A stretch of 5,036 nt of DNA, taken from Candidatus Segetimicrobium genomatis. Its GTDB lineage: Bacteria > Sysuimicrobiota > Sysuimicrobiia > Sysuimicrobiales > Segetimicrobiaceae. This document shows, in pieces, positions 1-5,036 of this stretch. The notes below the pieces were generated by a model that saw only the letters and a list, made by a program, of their open reading frames with translations, was not told where the DNA came from and ran no database searches. The DNA is taken from NCBI GenBank assembly GCA_005882445.1, contig VBAN01000045.1, positions 1 to 5,036 on the forward strand. Direction: 5' to 3'. Made by a program: the position numbers and the translations under genes. The first letter of the stretch is position 1. Every line of letters starts with the position of its first letter.

Positions 1-744
1 GTCCTGAACACCGACGATCCCCTGGTGGCGGGCCTCGGGCGCCTCACCCGGGCTCGGGTGCTGTCCTTCGGGGAAGCGGGAGGCGACGTGCGGGCCGAGG
101 AGGTCCGCCTCCTGCCGCAGCGCGGCAGCACGTTCCGCCTGCGGACCCCCGCGGGCGCCGCGGAGGTGACGCTCCGGGTCCCCGGCCGGCACTCCGTGTC
201 CAACGCGCTGGCCGCGGCGGCGGTCGGCGCGGCGCTGGGGATGGCGCCGGAGGCGATCGCGGGCGGCCTCGGGGATGCGGTGTCCCTGCCGATGCGGTTG
301 GAGGTGGTGCGCGTCGGGCCGGTCACGCTCCTCAGCGATGTGTACAACAGCAGCCCGCAGTCCGTGAGCGTCGCGCTCGCCGCGCTCGACGAGATCGCCG
401 GCTCCCCGCGGATCGCGGTGCTCGGCGACATGAAGGAGCTCGGCTCCGGCGCCCCGGAGGCCCACCGGCGCGTCGGCCGTGAAGCCGCCGGACGGCGGAT
501 CGATCTTCTGGTCGCATTTGGCCCCCTGGCCGCTGATCTCGCGGCCGCGGCGCGAGAGGCCGGCGGCCCGCGCGTCGTGCACTCCACCGATCTCGACGAG
601 GTGGTCGCGCTGCTGCGGCGGGAACTGGTCCCCGGCGCTGTGGCGCTGATCAAGGGCTCCAGGGCGATGGCGATGGAGCGGATCACCGCGGCCCTCTCGG
701 ACGCGGCGCCCGCACCGATCCCGGGACCCGGAGGCGGCGCGTGA
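1..744 (+). CDS. murF: UDP-N-acetylmuramoyl-tripeptide--D-alanyl-D-alanine ligase (MurF), 5'-truncated by window edge
   Basis: MurF is the cytoplasmic ATP-dependent ligase that adds the D-Ala-D-Ala dipeptide to UDP-MurNAc-tripeptide, the last soluble step before lipid I. The frame is open from base 1, and 247 residues are visible. The family is usually about 450 residues, so the N-terminal domain and the ATP P-loop lie upstream of the window. The visible part starts with the Mur-ligase LNTDDP motif (usually LNADDP). It continues with a GRHSVSNALAAAA segment, an MRLE motif, DVYNSSPQS (family: D-YN-NP-S; about 337-363), LGDMKELG (421-444) and a C-terminal IKGSRAMAMERI (KGSR at 652-663). These identify MurF rather than MurE or MurC. 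The GTG at 25 is internal and is not the start. The stop codon overlaps the mraY start by 4 bases (GTGA), so the two genes are probably translationally coupled. The Pro/Gly-rich tail just before the stop is dispensable-looking and holds the mraY ribosome site. I see no damage. Confidence 0.96.
   Translation, partial: VLNTDDPLVAGLGRLTRARVLSFGEAGGDVRAEEVRLLPQRGSTFRLRTPAGAAEVTLRVPGRHSVSNALAAAAVGAALGMAPEAIAGGLGDAVSLPMRLEVVRVGPVTLLSDVYNSSPQSVSVALAALDEIAGSPRIAVLGDMKELGSGAPEAHRRVGREAAGRRIDLLVAFGPLAADLAAAAREAGGPRVVHSTDLDEVVALLRRELVPGAVALIKGSRAMAMERITAALSDAAPAPIPGPGGGA
730..734 (+). promoter_or_regulatory. Ribosome binding site of mraY (GGAGG)
   Basis: A full GGAGG core ends 6 bases before the GTG at 741. 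It lies inside the last codons of murF and supports GTG 741 as the mraY start, in agreement with the 4-base GTGA overlap. Confidence 0.75.
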
Positions 745-1706
745 CGCCGTATCTTGCGGCCGGGGGACTGGCTGCGGCGCTGATCCTGGCCGCGGGCGGG
801 CCGGTGATTGGGTGGCTGCGCCGCGGCGGCGCCGTGCAGTCGATCCGGCAGGAGGCGCCGGCGCGCCACGGGCAAAAGGCGGGGACGCCGTCGATGGGCG
901 GTCTCTTGATGATCGGGGCGATCGTCGTCGCCGCGCTGGCGGTCGAGTTGTGGAAGGAGGGCGCTCCTCCCGACCTCCGGATCGAGCTGGCGGGCACCGC
1001 CCTGTTTGCCGTGATCGGCGGTGTGGACGACGCGCTCGCGATCGCCCGCCGCCGGAACCTGGGGCTCCGAGCCCGAGAGAAACTGCTGCTGCAGATCCCC
1101 GCCGCGCTGCTGCTGGGCGCCTATGTGGTCCGGGACCTCCACGCGGACACCGGCCTGGCCATCCCGGGCACGTCCCTGTCGGTGGACCTCGGCTGGGCGT
1201 ACCCGGTGTTCTGCGCGGCGCTGATCGTCGGGATGGTCAACGCGGTGAACCTGACCGACGGGCTCGACGGCCTGGCCGCGGGGAGCACGGCGATCGCCGC
1301 CGTGGCCCTAGGGATCCTTGCCGCGCAGGCGGGTGCCGCGCCGATCGGCGTCCTGTGCGCCGCGGTGGCGGGGGGCGCGCTCGGCTTCCTCTGGTTCAAC
1401 GCGTATCCGGCCGGGGTGTTCATGGGCGACGTCGGGTCGCAGGCCCTCGGGGCGGCGCTGGCGCTGATCGGCATTCTGGCCAAACTGGAGCTGCTCGTTC
1501 TCATCGTGGGCGGGGTGTTCGTCGCGGAGGCGCTGTCGGTGATCGTGCAGGTCGCCTGCTTCAAGGCGACCGGCCGCCGCCTGTTCCGCATGAGCCCCTT
1601 CCATCATCACTTCGAGCTGGGCGGCTCGACGGAGACGCAGACCGTCGTGCGATTCTGGGTGTGCGGAGCGCTGCTGGCGGCGCTCGGCGTGGGGCTCGGA
1701 CCATGA
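741..1706 (+). CDS. mraY: Phospho-N-acetylmuramoyl-pentapeptide-transferase (MraY)
   Basis: MraY is an integral membrane enzyme that transfers phospho-MurNAc-pentapeptide from UDP to undecaprenyl phosphate, giving lipid I. The product is 321 residues, the length usual for the shorter Gram-positive-type forms. It begins with a hydrophobic segment, then has KAGTPSMGG (residues 46-54), the Asp pair GGVDDAL (DD at 96-97) followed by RRRNLGL, and NLTDGLDGLAAGST (170-183). Further on are FMGDVGSQALG (catalytic-type Asp at 230) and the family signature SPFHHHFE (285-292) followed by VVRFWV. All the acidic and histidine residues expected for Mg2+ and uridine binding in MraY are present. Long Ala/Leu/Val/Gly stretches between the motifs fit the ten-helix fold of the family. 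The GTG start at 741 is supported by a GGAGG 6 bases upstream and by the overlap with murF. The stop overlaps the murD ATG (ATGA). I see no damage. Confidence 0.98.
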   Translation: MTPYLAAGGLAAALILAAGGPVIGWLRRGGAVQSIRQEAPARHGQKAGTPSMGGLLMIGAIVVAALAVELWKEGAPPDLRIELAGTALFAVIGGVDDALAIARRRNLGLRAREKLLLQIPAALLLGAYVVRDLHADTGLAIPGTSLSVDLGWAYPVFCAALIVGMVNAVNLTDGLDGLAAGSTAIAAVALGILAAQAGAAPIGVLCAAVAGGALGFLWFNAYPAGVFMGDVGSQALGAALALIGILAKLELLVLIVGGVFVAEALSVIVQVACFKATGRRLFRMSPFHHHFELGGSTETQTVVRFWVCGALLAALGVGLGP

Positions 1707-2896
1707 CGCGCGACGTGATGGAGCGGCTGCGCGGGAAGCGCGTGCACGTGGTGGGGCTCTCCGGCACCGAAGGGACCGCCGTCGTCCAGTTCCTGCTGGA
1801 CCGCGGGGTGATCTCGATCACCGCGCACGACCTGCAGTCCCGGGAGACGTTCCCCGCGGCGTTCCGCCGCTACCACGCCTGGATGGACCCGGCCGCCCAG
1901 GAGGCGGCGATCGACCGGCTGCTGACGGCGCCGATCCAGGTGCGCTTCCGCGACCGCTACCTCGAAGGGCTCGACCAGGCGGAGGTCATCTACGCCGGCC
2001 AAGCGTGGTTCCGGCATCCGGAGAACCAGCCGGTGGCGCGCGCGCGCGACAACGGCGTCCCCCTCAGCAGCATGACCGAGTTGTTCTTTGAGACCGTCTC
2101 GTGTCCCATCCTGGGGGTCACGGGCACGAACGGGAAGTTCACCGTGGTGCATCTCGCGGCGCAGATGCTCGCCGAGAGCGGTCGCAAGACCTTTGTCAGC
2201 GGCAACGACCGGACGCACGTCCCGATTCTCTACCGCCTGGACGAGGTGACGCCGGACGCGATCCTGGTGCTGGAGATCAGCAACCGCCAATTGATGGGGC
2301 TGCGGTACAGCCCGCAGATCGCGGTGATCACCAACCTCGCTCAGCACCACCTGGACGATCACGGGTCCTTCGACGCCTACGTGCGGGTCAAGGCGGGCAT
2401 CCTGACCCACCAGCAGGCGGGGGACCGGGCGATCCTGAACGCCGACGATCCCGCGACGTGGGCGCTCGCGGCGGCGGCGCGCGGCACGGTCCTGCCCTTC
2501 AGCCGGCTGCGGACGGTCGACGAGGGTGCCTGCGTCGTGGACGGCCAGATCGCCGTCCGCGTCGGGGGACGGGAGGAGCGGGTGTGCCCGGTGGGCGACC
2601 TCCAGGTGCCCGGCGCCCACGCGCTGGAAAACGCGCTCGCGGCGACACTCGCGGCGCGCACCGCCGGCGCCGATGCCGCGGCGATGGGCCGGGCGCTGCG
2701 GGCGTTCCGAGGACTGCCCTACCGGATGCGGCTGGCCGCCATGGTCGGCGGCGTCCGGTTCTACGAGGACTCGCTCGCCACCAATCCTACCGCGGCGGCC
2801 GCAGCGCTCCGCGCGTTCGATCAACCGCTCGTGCTCATCGCGGGCGGTCAGCGGCGCGGGGGGACGGCGGACGACTTCCGGCCCATGGCGGCGTGA
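1703..2896 (+). CDS. murD: UDP-N-acetylmuramoyl-L-alanine--D-glutamate ligase (MurD), divergent; reading frame broken before the C-terminus
   Basis: MurD is the cytoplasmic ATP-dependent ligase that adds D-Glu to UDP-MurNAc-L-Ala. The 397-residue frame starts at ATG 1703, which overlaps the mraY stop. No strong ribosome site is seen (only GGGG at 1691-1694), so coupling is likely. Domains in order: a Rossmann-like UDP-binding domain beginning RVHVVGLSGTEG (13-24); the central ATPase domain with P-loop GTNGKFT (141-147), GND (167-169), LEISNRQL (190-197), NLAQHHLDDH (211-220), the lysine of YVRVK (230, usually carbamylated) and LNADDP (245-250); then the C-terminal domain with GLPYRMR (337-343), EDSLATNP and IAGG. 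Identity is secure from these motifs and the position between mraY and ftsW. Oddities: the P-loop Ser/Thr is Phe146, DSKATN reads DSLATN, the GG-x-x-K lysine is Arg385, and the P-loop lies about 30 residues later than in E. coli. The frame stops at 2894-2896, inside the third domain; the rest of MurD continues in another frame (2893-3096) after an apparent loss of about 25 codons. Confidence 0.9.
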   Translation: MTRDVMERLRGKRVHVVGLSGTEGTAVVQFLLDRGVISITAHDLQSRETFPAAFRRYHAWMDPAAQEAAIDRLLTAPIQVRFRDRYLEGLDQAEVIYAGQAWFRHPENQPVARARDNGVPLSSMTELFFETVSCPILGVTGTNGKFTVVHLAAQMLAESGRKTFVSGNDRTHVPILYRLDEVTPDAILVLEISNRQLMGLRYSPQIAVITNLAQHHLDDHGSFDAYVRVKAGILTHQQAGDRAILNADDPATWALAAAARGTVLPFSRLRTVDEGACVVDGQIAVRVGGREERVCPVGDLQVPGAHALENALAATLAARTAGADAAAMGRALRAFRGLPYRMRLAAMVGGVRFYEDSLATNPTAAAAALRAFDQPLVLIAGGQRRGGTADDFRPMAA

Positions 2897-3096
2897 TCCG
2901 GTGCGGGACCCTGGAGGCGGCGGTCCGGACCGCGCACGAGGTCGCGCGGTCCGGGGATGTGGTGACGCTGTCCCCGGGGTGCGAAAGCTTCGATCAGTTC
3001 AAGGACTACCGGGAGCGGGGGGACCGCTATCTGGAACTGGTCTCCGCGCTGGCCCGCGGGCCGCGCGCCGGGACCGGAGGCGTCCGGTGGAACTGA
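2893..3096 (+). pseudogene. murD: C-terminal piece of MurD, displaced into another frame
   Basis: This 67-codon stretch carries the conserved end of MurD: TLEAAVRTAHEVARSGDVV, then LSPGCESFDQFKDYRERG and YLEL. It matches the family pattern GD-VLLSP-CASFD-F--Y--RG--F, including the Ser (SPGCES) and Phe (DQF) that contact D-Glu in E. coli MurD. It lies one frame away from the main murD frame. Between the two pieces the family normally has about 25-30 further residues, covering a strand and helix of the third domain, and these are absent here. A GTG at 2893 overlaps the upstream TGA as GTGA. Re-initiation is therefore formally possible, but no good ribosome site precedes it. A two-chain MurD lacking this segment would be unlikely to fold normally. 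I read it as the remainder of one disrupted gene rather than a separate gene. Its 3' end overlaps ftsW by 10 bases and contains the ftsW ribosome site. Confidence 0.8.
3076..3080 (+). promoter_or_regulatory. Ribosome binding site of ftsW (GGAGG)
   Basis: GGAGG lies 6 bases before the GTG at 3087, the same spacing as for mraY. It decides the ftsW start, because the same frame is open far upstream (back to about 2526) only as a shadow of murD. Confidence 0.75.
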
Positions 3097-4262
3097 TCCA
3101 CCGCCGCGGCCCGGCCTGGGGGCTCTTTGTGACGGTCCTCGGGCTCACCTGCGTCGGCGTCGTCATGGTCTACAGCGCGAGCGCGGTCTCGGCGCAGGCC
3201 CAGTTCGGCGACGGGGCGTTCTACCTGAAGCGCCAGCTCGCCTATGCGGTCATCGGCGTGACCGCGATGTCGACCGCCTGGCGCGTGCACTATCTCAAGC
3301 TCCGCCGGTGGACCGTCCCGCTGCTCGGCCTCGCGGTCCTGGCGGTGATCCTCGTCCTCTTTCCTCACATCGGCCGGGTCGCCGGGGGCGCGCGCCGCTG
3401 GGTCTCCCTCGGCGGGATGAACTTTCAGCCCGCCGAGATGGCCAAGCTCGGGATGATCCTGTATCTCAGCAACTTCCTCGCCAACCGCGGCGAGCGGGTC
3501 CGCGACTTTGCCTCCGGCGTGCTGCCGCCCGTGCTCATCTTCCTGATCCTCGCCACGGCGATCGTGAAGCAGCCCGACCTCGGCTCCGTGCTGATCCTCG
3601 GGCTGATCACCTTGGCCATGCTGTTTGCCGGCGGGGCGCGCCTGCGACACCTCTTCGCCGTCCTGGTCTGCGCCATCCCCCTGGCGCTCGCCGTCATCCT
3701 GCGCGAATCTTACCGGAGCAGCCGGCTGGCGGCGTTCCTGGACCCCTGGAAAGATCCGCGGGGGGCTGGGTTCAACATCATCCAGTCGCTGCTGGCGGTC
3801 GGCTCGGGGGGGGTCACCGGTCTCGGGCTCGGCCACAGCCAGCAGAAGTTTTTCTACCTGCCGGAGGCCCACACCGATTTCATCTTCGCGATCATCGGCG
3901 AGGAGCTCGGGCTGGTGGGCGCCGCCGCGGTCATCCTCCTGTTTGCGCTCCTGGCCGTCCTGGGGTTCCAGATCGCCTCGCGGATTCGGGACCGCTACGG
4001 GGTGCTGCTGACCTCGGGGCTCGTGACGATGCTGGTGGGGCAGGCCGCGCTGAACATCGGTGTGGTCTTGGGCGCGGTGCCGGTCACCGGGGTGCCGCTG
4101 CCCTTCATCAGCTTCGGCGGGTCGTCGCTGGTGTTCAGTTACCTGGCCATCGCCATCGTGCTGAACATCTCGCAGTACGCGAAACCCGCCCCGGCCGCGG
4201 CGGCGGTCGCGGACCCGCCCCGTCCCCGGGGGAGCCGGCTGCCGGCATGGGCGCGTCAATGA
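3087..4262 (+). CDS. ftsW: Septal peptidoglycan glycosyltransferase FtsW (SEDS family)
   Basis: FtsW is the SEDS-family polymerase that joins lipid II into glycan strands at the septum, working with a class B penicillin-binding protein (FtsI, usually encoded upstream in this cluster). The product is 391 residues, a normal length, with many hydrophobic membrane segments. Motifs: VMVYSAS (26-32) in the first membrane helix; GGARRWVSLGGMNFQPAEMAK (100-120; the family usually has QPSE); VKQPDLGS (160-167); SSRLAAFLDPWKDP (211-224); QSLLAVGSGGVTGLGLG (233-249); LPEAHTDFIFAIIGEELGL (258-276); GVPLPFISFGGSS (335-347). Asp264 of HTDFIF matches the Asp reported as essential in RodA/FtsW. RodA and SpoVE share these motifs; the location between murD and murG decides for FtsW. 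The tail after residue 365 is Ala/Pro/Arg-rich and probably a flexible cytoplasmic end. Start GTG 3087 is supported by GGAGG at 3076-3080. The stop overlaps the murG ATG (ATGA). The gene looks intact, including across a run of eight G at 3806-3813. Confidence 0.97.
   Translation: MELIHRRGPAWGLFVTVLGLTCVGVVMVYSASAVSAQAQFGDGAFYLKRQLAYAVIGVTAMSTAWRVHYLKLRRWTVPLLGLAVLAVILVLFPHIGRVAGGARRWVSLGGMNFQPAEMAKLGMILYLSNFLANRGERVRDFASGVLPPVLIFLILATAIVKQPDLGSVLILGLITLAMLFAGGARLRHLFAVLVCAIPLALAVILRESYRSSRLAAFLDPWKDPRGAGFNIIQSLLAVGSGGVTGLGLGHSQQKFFYLPEAHTDFIFAIIGEELGLVGAAAVILLFALLAVLGFQIASRIRDRYGVLLTSGLVTMLVGQAALNIGVVLGAVPVTGVPLPFISFGGSSLVFSYLAIAIVLNISQYAKPAPAAAAVADPPRPRGSRLPAWARQ
4228..4234 (+). promoter_or_regulatory. 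Possible ribosome binding site for murG (GGGGGAG)
   Basis: This purine-rich site is 12 bases before an in-frame ATG at 4247 and 24 bases before the ATG at 4259. If it is used, murG would start at 4247 and gain four residues (MGAS). If translation is instead coupled by the ATGA overlap, the start is 4259. Confidence 0.35.
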
Positions 4263-4543
4263 ACATCCTGCTGGCCGGCGGCGGCACCGGAGGGCACGTC
4301 TACCCGGCGATTGCGCTGGCCGAAGCCTTCCTGCGGCACGATCCCGGGACGCGGCTGCTGTTCGTGGGCAGCCGGGCGGGCATGGAGGCCCGGCTCGCCC
4401 CGGCGGCGGATATCCCGTTCGTGGGGCTCGCGGTCCGCCCTCCCCGGAGCCTCGGGCCGGTGCGGGTGGTCCTCTCGGCGGCGAGCCTCGGCCTCCCGTG
4501 GCTCCGGTCGTGGTGGGGGCGGTCTTCAATACTCCGGTGCTGA
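4259..4543 (+). CDS. murG: UDP-GlcNAc--lipid I N-acetylglucosaminyltransferase (MurG), N-terminal part before a frame break
   Basis: MurG is the GT28-family enzyme on the inner face of the membrane that adds GlcNAc to lipid I, giving lipid II. The N-terminal signature is clear: MNILLAGGGTGGHVYPAIAL, the first glycine-rich loop of the acceptor (lipid I) domain. It is followed by LLFVGSRAGMEARL (33-46), the family G-----E--L element, and VGLAVRPPRSLGPVRVV. Family-like sequence ends around residue 78 (ASLGL). The last 16 residues of this 94-residue frame are out-of-frame noise before the TGA at 4541-4543. MurG continues in another frame from about 4498, after an apparent loss of about 25 codons. 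ATG 4259 was chosen because it overlaps the ftsW stop as ATGA, as at mraY/murD; ATG 4247 in the same frame is an alternative. Intact MurG proteins are about 350-370 residues. Confidence 0.88.
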   Translation: MNILLAGGGTGGHVYPAIALAEAFLRHDPGTRLLFVGSRAGMEARLAPAADIPFVGLAVRPPRSLGPVRVVLSAASLGLPWLRSWWGRSSILRC

Positions 4544-5036
4544 TCCTCGAAGGCAACGCGATCCCCGGGCGCACGAACCGGCTCCTCGCGCGGTTGGGGC
4601 GGGCCGTGGCGGTATCGTCGGAGGCCGCCGCCGCGCGGCTGCCCGCGGGGCGCGCCGTGGTCACCGGCCTGCCGATCCGCCGGGAGGTGGTCTCCGGCAC
4701 GCGCGAGGAGGGCATCCGGACCTTTGGGCTGGCCCCGAACCGGCGGACCGTGCTGGTGATCGGCGGGAGCCAGGGAGCGGCGCGGCTCAATCGCGCGGTG
4801 GAGGAAGCGGTGGTGGGGCTCGCGGGGCGCCGTGATCTGCAGGTGCTTCACCAGGTCGGCCGGGGATGGGACGGGGCGCTGCCCCGCGGCGCGCGCACGG
4901 ACGCGTTCGGCCATGGGCGTGACGTTCCCGCCCGCGCCGCAGGCTCGGCGCCGGATCGGTCCGATCCTCGAGGATCCGGGGGTCTCGGGTATGTCCGGGT
5001 CCCCTACATCGATCGGGTCGGCGCGGCGTATGCGTG
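4498..5036 (+). pseudogene. murG: MurG continuation in another frame, cut by window edge
   Basis: This frame is open to the end of the window and continues MurG. It starts with PVVVGAVFNTPVLILEGNAI and PGRTNRLLAR (family: P-----A---IP---HEQN--PG-TNR-L). Next come AVVTGLPIRREV (family: GNP+R--+) and VLVIGGSQGAARLNRAV (GGSQGA at 4762-4779), the glycine-rich loop that opens the UDP-GlcNAc-binding domain. Then come LQVLHQVG and VRVPYIDRVGAAYA, the family's HQ-G and -PYI--M--AY elements. The first conserved residue is the Pro encoded at 4504-4506. The family's preceding PDVV-G-GGYVS segment, part of the acceptor site, is missing from both pieces. The stretch between HQVG and YVRVPYI is about 45 residues, roughly twice the usual length, and its codon use changes frame (see findings). 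The C-terminal part with the GlcNAc-contacting residues lies beyond the window. Confidence 0.85.

Noticed and set aside
812..1702. Upstream extension of the murD frame through mraY
   Set aside because: The translated extension is Arg/Gly/Pro-rich and out of frame with MraY. The MurD fold begins at ATG 1703, which overlaps the mraY stop.
1607..2824. Minus-strand open frame of 405 codons opposite murD
   Set aside because: The composition is that of an antisense shadow (Arg/Ala/Val/His-rich), with no family motif and no ribosome site.
2887..2900. Programmed ribosomal frameshift joining the two murD pieces
   Set aside because: There is no slippery sequence, and a slip would not restore the roughly 25 missing conserved residues.
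2526..3086. Upstream extension of the ftsW frame through murD
   Set aside because: It is Arg/Pro/Ser-rich shadow sequence. The GGAGG at 3076-3080 and the family N-terminus place the start at GTG 3087.
2893..3096. A natural two-chain MurD with the second chain re-initiated at the GTGA overlap
   Set aside because: No ribosome site precedes GTG 2893, the overlap arises simply from the Val-Ile codons, and a strand and helix of the domain are missing.
3806..3813. Run of eight G in ftsW as a possible phase-variation tract
   Set aside because: It encodes conserved glycines of the GSGGVTGLGLG motif and the frame is intact on both sides. A single G run in very GC-rich DNA is not evidence of switching.
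3027..4790. Very long open frame on the minus strand (587 codons) opposite ftsW and murG
   Set aside because: It is a shadow of high-GC coding DNA: Arg/Pro/Gly/Asp-rich, no recognisable domain, and directly opposite well-identified genes.
1..5036. A novel accessory system, mobile element, CRISPR array or RNA gene
   Set aside because: The whole window is filled by five dcw cluster genes. I saw no repeats, integrase or transposase motifs, tRNA-like folds or non-coding gaps.

Overview
The window is a contiguous piece of a bacterial division and cell wall (dcw) gene cluster. All genes lie on the + strand in the canonical order murF (3' part) - mraY - murD - ftsW - murG (cut by the right edge). 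There is no intergenic DNA. Neighbouring genes overlap by 4 bases (GTGA at murF/mraY, ATGA at mraY/murD and ftsW/murG) or by 10 bases (end of the murD C-terminal piece/ftsW). This points to one polycistronic, translationally coupled unit. I see no promoter, terminator, RNA gene, repeat array, CRISPR or mobile element.

The DNA is very GC-rich (by eye around 70% or more, with third codon positions almost all G or C). The organism is therefore a high-GC bacterium that makes peptidoglycan. I cannot place it in a phylum from this window. The divergent MurD suggests a lineage far from the usual model organisms.

The proteins form consecutive steps of one pathway. MurD adds D-Glu to UDP-MurNAc-L-Ala, and MurF adds D-Ala-D-Ala to finish the UDP-MurNAc-pentapeptide. 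MraY moves phospho-MurNAc-pentapeptide onto undecaprenyl phosphate to make lipid I. MurG adds GlcNAc to make lipid II, and FtsW polymerises lipid II at the division septum.

murF (the part seen), mraY and ftsW look intact. murD and murG do not. Each switches reading frame partway, and each also lacks about 25 residues of conserved family sequence at the switch. In murD the loss lies in the C-terminal D-Glu/nucleotide domain, near 2890. In murG it includes the glycine-rich GGY loop, near 4495. Both changes move the reading frame in the same direction. murG may also carry a pair of compensating single-base indels between about 4880 and 4990. These genes are normally essential, so assembly or consensus error in a draft or metagenome-derived sequence is the likeliest explanation. 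Real gene decay or strain variation cannot be excluded.

Apart from the breaks, the MurD homologue has unusual residues at several normally conserved active-site positions (P-loop GTNGKFT, DSLATN, GGQRR) and a longer N-terminal domain. I regard this as the most biologically interesting point here. I found no sign of a new defence, mobile or otherwise undescribed system; this is core housekeeping DNA.
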